From Rhodospirillales bacterium (GTDB taxonomy: Bacteria; Pseudomonadota; Alphaproteobacteria; Reyranellales; Reyranellaceae): 55,677 nt of DNA. The translations under genes were made by a program, and so were the position numbers. The notes beneath the pieces were generated by a model. That model ran no database searches. It saw only the letters and a list, made by a program, of their open reading frames with translations, and was not told the origin of the DNA. Position 1 is the stretch's first letter, and each line of letters opens with the position of its first letter. Shown here one piece after another: positions 50,695-55,677 of the stretch. The stretch lies in NCBI GenBank assembly GCA_009377525.1, contig WHTW01000036.1:1-55677 (forward strand), written 5' to 3'.

Positions 50695-51723
50695 CTATCC
50701 CCGGATGAGCTCCGAGATGACGTCCCTGTCGAAGCCTTTTTCCGCGATCACCACCAGCCGCCCGCGGCGCTCGCCGGGCCACTTGCGATCATAATGGTGC
50801 TGGACGCGCGAACCGACGGCCTGCACCAGAAGACGCATCGGCTTGCCGGCGATGTCGACGAAGCCCTTCATGCGCAGGATGTCGTGTGCTTCGGCGGCCT
50901 TCACCAGGCGATCGACCAGCTGCGGCGGCGAATCGAAGACCGGCAGGTCGACGATGAAGGTGTCGAAATCCTCGTGATCGTGCTCGCCCTCGAGATCGTG
51001 GTGCGAGGGACGGCCGGCGAGGTCGGCTTCGGCCTCGGCGCCCAGGCCGAGCAGCACTTTCAGCGAGACCTTGCCGTTCTCGGTCTCCACGACCTTGACC
51101 GCACGCGACAGCGTCTTGCCGATCTCGTCGACGACGCTGCGACGCTGCTCGCTCGACATCAGGTCGGCCTTGTTCAGGATCACCAGGTCGGCACACAGCA
51201 GCTGGTCCTCGAACACCTCCTCCAGCGGATTGTCGTGATTGAGCGAGGAGTCCGCGGCGCGTTGCCTGGCGACGGCTTCGGGATCGTCGGCGAAGCGGCC
51301 GGCGGCCACGGCCGCGCCGTCGACCACGGCGACCACGCCGTCGACCGTGACACGCGAGGCGATCTCGGGCCAGTTGAAGGCCTTCACCAAGGGCTTGGGC
51401 AGCGCCAGGCCCGAGGTCTCGATGACGATGTGCTCGGGTGGCGAGGGCCGGTCCAGTAGGCCCTTCAGCGCCGGCACGAAATCGTCGGCGACGGTGCAGC
51501 ACAGGCAGCCGTTGGCCAGTTCGACGATGGCGTCCTCGGGGCAGCTCTCGATGCCGCAGCTCTTCAGGATCTCGCCGTCGATGCCGACATCGCCGAACTC
51601 GTTGACGATCACGGCGAGCCGCCGGCCGTCGGCATTCTCCAGCACATGACGCACCAGCGTTGTCTTGCCGGCGCCGAGGAAGCCGGTGACGATCGTGCAG
51701 GGAACCTTGGCCAACGTGCTCAT
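50695..51723 (-). CDS. cobW: CobW-family GTP-dependent metallochaperone
   Basis: 342 residues, ATG 51723 with GGAG upstream. P-loop GFLGAGKTT (14-22), the metal-binding CLCC motif (C73, C75, C76) after NG, and NKAD (184-187) for guanine. A His/acid-rich stretch around 241-252 (HHDLEGEHDHEDFD) could hold additional metal. The C-terminal CobW_C domain contains RMKGFVDIAG and a basic end. It probably delivers cobalt to CobN, which is encoded 3 nt downstream. The start overlaps the end of the DUF1636 gene by 4 nt. Confidence 0.95.
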   Translation of the reverse strand: MSTLAKVPCTIVTGFLGAGKTTLVRHVLENADGRRLAVIVNEFGDVGIDGEILKSCGIESCPEDAIVELANGCLCCTVADDFVPALKGLLDRPSPPEHIVIETSGLALPKPLVKAFNWPEIASRVTVDGVVAVVDGAAVAAGRFADDPEAVARQRAADSSLNHDNPLEEVFEDQLLCADLVILNKADLMSSEQRRSVVDEIGKTLSRAVKVVETENGKVSLKVLLGLGAEAEADLAGRPSHHDLEGEHDHEDFDTFIVDLPVFDSPPQLVDRLVKAAEAHDILRMKGFVDIAGKPMRLLVQAVGSRVQHHYDRKWPGERRGRLVVIAEKGFDRDVISELIRG

Positions 51724-52104
51724 TGCAACTCCTTGTGATCCAGCGGTGGCACGCGCGCGATCACGCCTTTGCGGAACGACGCGGGCCGTTCGCGCCAGGG
51801 AACGATGCCGTTCTCCGAAGCCGCGAAGCTGCGCGCTGCCGCGACGATCTCGTCGACCTGCGTGTCCGGGTCGAGATCGCCGATCAGGTAGGTCCACTTG
51901 TCGTTGGCGGTAAGGGCGATCGTGCAGGGCCGCTTGCACCGCCAGGCAATCGACACCCGCCACGCTGATGCGACCATGGCCGTCATCCTGCAGGCGGGCC
52001 TCGATCGCCTCGATCAGGACCCGGCCGGGCTGATCGAACGACTCCTCACCATCGCCAAGGCTGCGCCGGCACGAGATGCAGACGAAGATCGTCGCGGTTG
52101 TCAT
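51720..52104 (-). pseudogene. DUF1636 metal-binding protein gene with frameshift
   Basis: Two frames must be joined to obtain one DUF1636 protein of about 128 residues. The 5' part starts at ATG 52104 (MTTATIFVCISCRR, then GRISVAGVDCLAV). The 3' part continues in another frame as CKRPCTIALTANDKWTYLIGDLD and ends in RKGVIARVPPLDHKELQ at 51720. The break is at about 51935-51942, where GCGGTGCAAG would read correctly as GCGGTGTGCAAG, a two-base loss in a GT repeat. Start and stop still overlap the neighbours by 4 nt. The four family cysteines are split across the break. Either a real inactivation or a sequence error. Confidence 0.78.
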
Positions 52105-52817
52105 GACGGCACGGGCCGACTCGCCGCCCGGGGCGCGAACCGCGGCCAGAGAAGGCCGACGGCGATCCCGGCAAACGCCCACAACAGGCCTTGCGTGACG
52201 AGCGACAGGGCGGCGAACTGCGCGGCAATCTCGGCCGGAACCTGGCTCTCGAAGGCATGAGGATGTGGCGCGCCGATCACATGCGGCGCCAGCAGCAGGA
52301 CGAAGGCGCCAAGGCGCGCGACGGGACTTTCCATGCGCAGGAACGCCCACAGCGCCAGGGCCGTGGCGGCGGCGGTCCCGACCCACCAGATCTGGCGGGC
52401 GATCAGGTCCGCGGCGGCGCTTCCCGGCAGTTCGGGTGCAAGGCCGGCCGCGGGCGCAAGACCGCTCGCGACGAAGCCCGCGAGCGCCCAGGCGAGCGAA
52501 CGACGTTCGTCGATCGGATCTCCGGCGAAGATCATTCCGGCAATCAGCAGGAAGGAGATCCCGATGGCCGTCGCGATCGTGGTGATGCCCGTATAAAAGA
52601 AGCGTGGCAGGCCGTCGGCGGGTTTCCAGCCGTGATCGTGCGCGGCGTGGTCGTGCCCCTTGGACGCGCCGGCCGCAGCTGGTGCGGCTTCGCTTTGCTT
52701 CTCATAGGTCTCCGCCAGGAGAATGAGAGGCGTGGTCGTGACCTGCTGGAGAATGGCGATCAGCAGCCCAGCCAGAATTCCGGCCAAAAGGCCGACCGAC
52801 AGCACCCGGGAAAGCAT
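52101..52817 (-). CDS. cbtA: Cobalt transporter subunit CbtA
   Basis: 238 residues with about five to six membrane segments, beginning MLSRVLSVGLLAGILAGLLIAILQ. Between segments one and two lies a metal-binding-like loop SKGHDHAAHDHGWKP. Further conserved stretches are PRFFYTGITTIATAIGISF, DERRSLAWALAGFVASGLAPAAGLAPELPG and the C-terminal APHVIGAPHPHAFE. CbtA with the small CbtB is a predicted cobalt importer commonly under B12 riboswitch control. It is encoded 10 nt after cbtB and overlaps the DUF1636 gene by ATGA. Confidence 0.93.
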   Translation of the reverse strand: MLSRVLSVGLLAGILAGLLIAILQQVTTTPLILLAETYEKQSEAAPAAAGASKGHDHAAHDHGWKPADGLPRFFYTGITTIATAIGISFLLIAGMIFAGDPIDERRSLAWALAGFVASGLAPAAGLAPELPGSAAADLIARQIWWVGTAAATALALWAFLRMESPVARLGAFVLLLAPHVIGAPHPHAFESQVPAEIAAQFAALSLVTQGLLWAFAGIAVGLLWPRFAPRAASRPVPS

Positions 52818-52827
52818 CAGCCCAGCC

Positions 52828-53007
52828 TCAGTGGCAGGGGAAGCTCAGGCTGTGACGTGCATCGTGCGCCGCGTTGTGGACGAACTCGGGATAGGCAAAA
52901 CCCGTCAGGAAAACCAGGCCGAGCCCGAGGAGCAGGGCGACACCCGCCGCTCGCAGCGCTTCGCTTCGTTCTGTCGTCCGGACGACAGGAGCCGTCGTAC
53001 TGGTCAT
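52828..53007 (-). CDS. cbtB: Cobalt transporter subunit CbtB
   Basis: 59 residues from ATG 53007, preceded by AAGGAGG, one of the best ribosome binding sites in the window. One membrane segment (about residues 19-40: AAGVALLLGLGLVFLTGFAYP) is followed by the His-rich C-terminus EFVHNAAHDARHSLSFPCH, the hallmark of CbtB. It is the first gene of the long cob operon and lies 46 nt downstream of a cobalamin riboswitch on the same strand. Too short to be noticed by length alone; recognised by the motif and by its partner cbtA. Confidence 0.94.
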   Translation of the reverse strand: MTSTTAPVVRTTERSEALRAAGVALLLGLGLVFLTGFAYPEFVHNAAHDARHSLSFPCH

Positions 53008-53053
53008 CTCAACCTCCTTGGCTGCCCCTCCGGCAGCCCGATTGTACCACGCG

Positions 53054-53222
53054 ACGGCAGGTCTCCTGGCTCTCGGGTCCTCGCCTCAGGCCACCTTCCC
53101 GGTTTCCCAGTGGTATGTTGGCCATCGGCTTGCCGACTACAGTTGCGGGGGCAGCCGCGGATTGAGGGTGCAAACGACCCCTGACCGCATTCCCTTTTGA
53201 TCCCCGTGCGGGGCACCGTCGC
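53054..53222 (-). ncRNA. Cobalamin riboswitch (upstream of cbtB-cob operon)
   Basis: On the minus strand it contains the B12 box GGCTGCCCCCGCAACTG (complement of about 53140-53156), GGGGATCAAAAGGGAAT (complement of about 53188-53204) and the 3' element GAGCCAGGAGACCTGCC (53056-53072), in correct order. The 3' end lies 46 nt before the cbtB start and just ahead of its ribosome binding site, a good position for translational control. High cobalamin should turn down cobalt import and the cob operon. The promoter must lie in the 85 nt between the element and the divergent cobO gene. Confidence 0.93.
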
Positions 53223-53307
53223 CTGCTTGATACGGGCCGCAGCGAAGCTTCGTCAACGGGATTCGGGTCGCCTTGAAGGCCGCGGTCAGGACGCCCAAAG
53301 TGCCGCC

Positions 53308-53919
53308 ATGTCTGCAGAAACCGATGAAACCGCCCGCCACAAGGCGAAAATGGCCAATCGCAAGGCCGCGCAGGATGCTGAGGTCGCCGCCAAGACCGTC
53401 GAGAAGGGCCTGCTGATCGTCCACACCGGCAAGGGCAAGGGCAAGTCGACGGCGGCCTGGGGCCTGCTGCTGCGCGCGCTGGGCCGTGGACTGCGCTGCG
53501 GCGTCGTGCAGTTCGGCAAGGGCGCCTGGCAGACCGGCGAGCGCGCCGCACTGGAGCGCTTCGGCGATCAGGTCGAATGGCACACGCTGGGTGAAGGCTT
53601 CACCTGGGAGACGCAGGATCGTGCGCGCGACGTCGCGGCGGCCGAGCGTGCCTGGGCCAAGGCGCGCGAATTGATGGCCAAGCCGGTCGTCCGCCTGGTC
53701 GTGCTCGACGAGCTCAACATCACCCTGCGCTACGACCATCTCGACATCCACGACGTGGTGGCGACGCTCAAGGCACGTCGCGCCGACCAGCATGTCGTGG
53801 TCACCGGCCGCAACGCCAAGCCCGAGCTGATCGAGGCCGCCGACCTGGTGACCGAGATGACCTTGGTGAAGCACCACTTCGCCGCCGGCGTGAAGGCGCA
53901 GGAGGGCATCGAGTTCTGA
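53308..53919 (+). CDS. cobO: Cob(I)yrinic acid a,c-diamide adenosyltransferase
   Basis: 203 residues from ATG 53308. Upstream in-frame starts would read into the riboswitch region and are not preferred. P-loop [14 protein letters not shown] (39-52), then [28 protein letters not shown] and the C-terminal [17 protein letters not shown] ending, diagnostic for CobO/BtuR. It attaches the adenosyl group to the cobalt. The last base of its TGA is the first base of the cobQ ATG. It is divergent from the cbtB operon. Confidence 0.95.
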   Translation: MSAETDETARHKAKMANRKAAQDAEVAAKTVEKGLLIVHTGKGKGKSTAAWGLLLRALGRGLRCGVVQFGKGAWQTGERAALERFGDQVEWHTLGEGFTWETQDRARDVAAAERAWAKARELMAKPVVRLVVLDELNITLRYDHLDIHDVVATLKARRADQHVVVTGRNAKPELIEAADLVTEMTLVKHHFAAGVKAQEGIEF

Positions 53920-55394
53920 TGACCGCCCGCGCCATCATGATCCAGGGCACGGGGTCGGACGTCGGCAAGTCATTGCTGGTCGCAGGACTGGCACGCGCCT
54001 TCACGCGCCGTGGTCTTCGTGTCCGACCGTTCAAGCCGCAGAACATGTCGAACAACGCCGCGGTCACCGCCGACGGCGGCGAGATCGGCCGCGCCCAGGC
54101 GCTGCAGGCACGGGCCGCGCGCGTGGCGCCCAGCGTCCACATGAACCCGGTGCTGCTGAAGCCGCAGAGCGATGTCGGCGCCCAGGTCGTCGTGCAGGGC
54201 AAGGTCTTGGGCAACGCCAAGGCGCGCGAATACCAGGCGCTGAAGCCCAAGCTGATGGGCGCGGTGCTCGACAGCTTCGGACGCCTGGCAAGCGAGTGCG
54301 ATCTCGTGCTGGTCGAAGGCGCGGGCTCGGCGTCCGAGGTCAACCTGCGCCAGAGCGACATCGCCAACATGGGCTTTGCGCGCGCGGCGGACGTGCCCGT
54401 CGTGCTGGTGGGCGACATCGACCGCGGCGGCGTGATCGCAAGCCTGGTCGGCACCAAGGCGGTGATCGATGCCGCCGACGCCGCGATGATCGTGGGCTTC
54501 ATCGTCAATCGCTTCCGCGGCGATCCCACCCTGTTCAACGACGGCATGAAGACGGTGAGCAAGCGCACCGGCTGGCGGGCGTTGGGCCTGGTGCCGTTCT
54601 TCGAGGTCGCGCACCGTCTGCCGGCCGAGGACGCCGTTATCCTGCAGGACAAGAAAGTCGGCAGTGCCGATGGGCGGATTCGTATCGCCGTGCTCGTCTA
54701 TCCCCGCATCGCCAACTTCGACGACTTCGATCCGCTGCGGCTCGACCCGGGCGTCGATCTCGTGTTTGTCGGCCCGTACCAGCCGGTGCCGGGCGATTGC
54801 AAGCTGATCATTCTACCCGGGTCGAAGTCGACCATCGCCGATCTCGCCTCGCTCAGGGAATTCGGCTGGGATGTCGATCTCAAAGCGCATCTGCGGCGCG
54901 GCGGCTTTGTGCTGGGCATTTGCGGCGGCTACCAGATGCTCGGCCGCACCATCGCCGATCCGCACGGCATCGAGGGACCGCCGCAGAAGGTCGATGGCCT
55001 GGGACTGTTCGACGTCGACACCGTCCTCGAAGGCGACAAGGTCCTAGTCGAGACGAGCGGCGAGACCGCGGACGGCGCCGTGCCGTTCAAGGGCTACGAG
55101 ATGCATGTCGGCCGCACGACCGGTGCGCTCCGTCCGTTGCTCAATCTCGGCAACGGCAGGACCGACGGCGCGGTAAGCGCCGACGGCCGGATAGCAGGTT
55201 GCTACATCCACGGCCTGCTGGCCGACGACCGGCAGCGGCAGCATTGGCTAAAACTCATCGGCGGGCGGGCTGCGGGCTTCGACTACGAAGCCGATGTCGA
55301 TACTACGCTCGACCTTTTGGCCGATCACCTCGAGAAGCACATCGGTTGCGATCGACTGCTCGCACTGGCGCGCGCGCCGAAGGTCGGTGCATGA
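53919..55394 (+). CDS. cobQ: Adenosylcobyric acid synthase
   Basis: 491 residues. ATPase P-loop [21 protein letters not shown] at the start, [41 protein letters not shown]; then the glutamine amidotransferase domain with nucleophile C335 in [10 protein letters not shown] and [11 protein letters not shown]. It amidates carboxylates b, d, e and g of adenosylcobyrinic acid a,c-diamide. Its ATG overlaps the cobO stop by one base, and its stop overlaps the start of a small downstream frame. Confidence 0.96.
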   Translation: MTARAIMIQGTGSDVGKSLLVAGLARAFTRRGLRVRPFKPQNMSNNAAVTADGGEIGRAQALQARAARVAPSVHMNPVLLKPQSDVGAQVVVQGKVLGNAKAREYQALKPKLMGAVLDSFGRLASECDLVLVEGAGSASEVNLRQSDIANMGFARAADVPVVLVGDIDRGGVIASLVGTKAVIDAADAAMIVGFIVNRFRGDPTLFNDGMKTVSKRTGWRALGLVPFFEVAHRLPAEDAVILQDKKVGSADGRIRIAVLVYPRIANFDDFDPLRLDPGVDLVFVGPYQPVPGDCKLIILPGSKSTIADLASLREFGWDVDLKAHLRRGGFVLGICGGYQMLGRTIADPHGIEGPPQKVDGLGLFDVDTVLEGDKVLVETSGETADGAVPFKGYEMHVGRTTGALRPLLNLGNGRTDGAVSADGRIAGCYIHGLLADDRQRQHWLKLIGGRAAGFDYEADVDTTLDLLADHLEKHIGCDRLLALARAPKVGA

Positions 55395-55567
55395 GACGAG
55401 CCGGCTACGCTATCGCCGGCCCGGTCTTGGTCGTGCTGGCGCACCATGCGGCGGTTATCCCCCATGAGTATGCGCATTCCTTCATGGCCTGGGCGCTCGG
55501 CTACAAGAGCGACCCGCTGGTCATCGACTGGGGCGGCCGCAGCGCCGTCGCCGGCCGGCTGTTGTGA
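55391..55567 (+). CDS. Short membrane protein with HExxH, probably truncated
   Basis: 58 residues from ATG 55391, overlapping the cobQ stop by ATGA. One hydrophobic segment runs through [25 protein letters not shown] and includes HEYAH, a zinc-metalloprotease type HExxH embedded in the membrane helix, as in M50-like proteins. The sequence continues to [13 protein letters not shown] and then stops soon after. It reads like the first third of a longer multi-pass protein, so truncation or a frameshift is suspected. No function should be assigned. Confidence 0.55.
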   Translation: MRRAGYAIAGPVLVVLAHHAAVIPHEYAHSFMAWALGYKSDPLVIDWGGRSAVAGRLL

Positions 55568-55677
55568 TCGGATAGATGCCGCTTGCGCCGGCGGCGCGCA
55601 GCCGCCCCTCGGCTCTGCCGGGGCATGCACTGCCGTCGCCTCGCTGGTGAATTTCTGCATTTTCGGCCAATTTCCGG
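55568..55677. other. Right edge, no gene recognised
   Basis: After the short HExxH frame no further open frame with a credible start is seen. If the preceding gene is frameshifted, its missing part could begin here, but the translated sequence shows no recognisable continuation. Confidence 0.4.

Noticed and set aside
53054..53222. Riboswitch as leader of cobO
   Set aside because: The B12 box and the 3' element read correctly only on the minus strand, so it controls cbtB and the genes behind it, not cobO.

Overview
The window looks like chromosomal DNA from a high-GC alphaproteobacterium. The O2-dependent cobalamin pathway (cobG, cobN, bluB, cobW), CbtAB cobalt import, many flavin monooxygenases of the luciferase-like (LLM) type and dense intergenic palindromes would suit Rhodospirillales or Hyphomicrobiales. 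A Reyranella-like genus is a guess from gene style, not shown by any marker gene. No rRNA, tRNA, phage, plasmid or insertion-sequence gene was recognised.

Layout. 1-790: gene-poor, with a decayed 3' fragment of a VOC-family gene. 791-6793: a very large type V autotransporter (minus) divergent from an AraC regulator (plus). A decayed 5' fragment of the same VOC family follows at about 6828-6915, so the autotransporter/AraC pair is bracketed by two pieces of one broken paralogue. 7027-17035: an oxidative catabolic neighbourhood with VOC protein, three LLM flavoenzymes, NIPSNAP protein, TauD-type dioxygenase, two-subunit molybdenum hydroxylase and an alpha/beta-hydrolase that lacks the nucleophilic serine. 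17129-18906: a LytS/LytTR two-component system. 19181-23893: a 1570-residue carbohydrate-active protein with three CBM2 modules, Calx-beta repeats, a GH5 glucanase domain that seems nested inside a Calx-beta domain, FnIII and a GH18 domain. 24046-31812: small membrane protein, GMC oxidoreductase, esterase, an apparently circularly permuted ROK-family kinase, hemerythrin, a small DNA-binding-like protein, and a CMD/AhpD/LLM triad.

31982-55394 is mostly cobalamin biology. A tightly coupled minus-strand operon encodes a methyltransferase, a TonB-dependent receptor, a binding protein, a FecCD permease and an ATPase. It lies downstream of a minus-strand cobalamin riboswitch, but it also has its own promoter-like region with an AT-rich Zur-like palindrome. 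Next come bluB-cobB-cobA-cobM-cobE-cobL (minus), cobK (plus, start codon overlapping that of cobL), and cobJ-cobI-cobH-cobG-cobN-cobW-DUF1636-cbtA-cbtB (minus) behind a second cobalamin riboswitch. cobO and cobQ run the other way. Nearly every neighbouring pair on one strand overlaps by 4 nt (ATGA/GTGA), so the pathway is translationally coupled. Together these genes import cobalt and corrinoid, convert uroporphyrinogen III to adenosylcobyric acid and make the lower ligand. cobF, cobS/T and the late assembly genes are not in the window. The DUF1636 gene carries a frameshift.

At least ten intergenic palindromes from about five sequence families punctuate the non-cobalamin parts, often just after stop codons. 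They are the main non-coding structure of the region.
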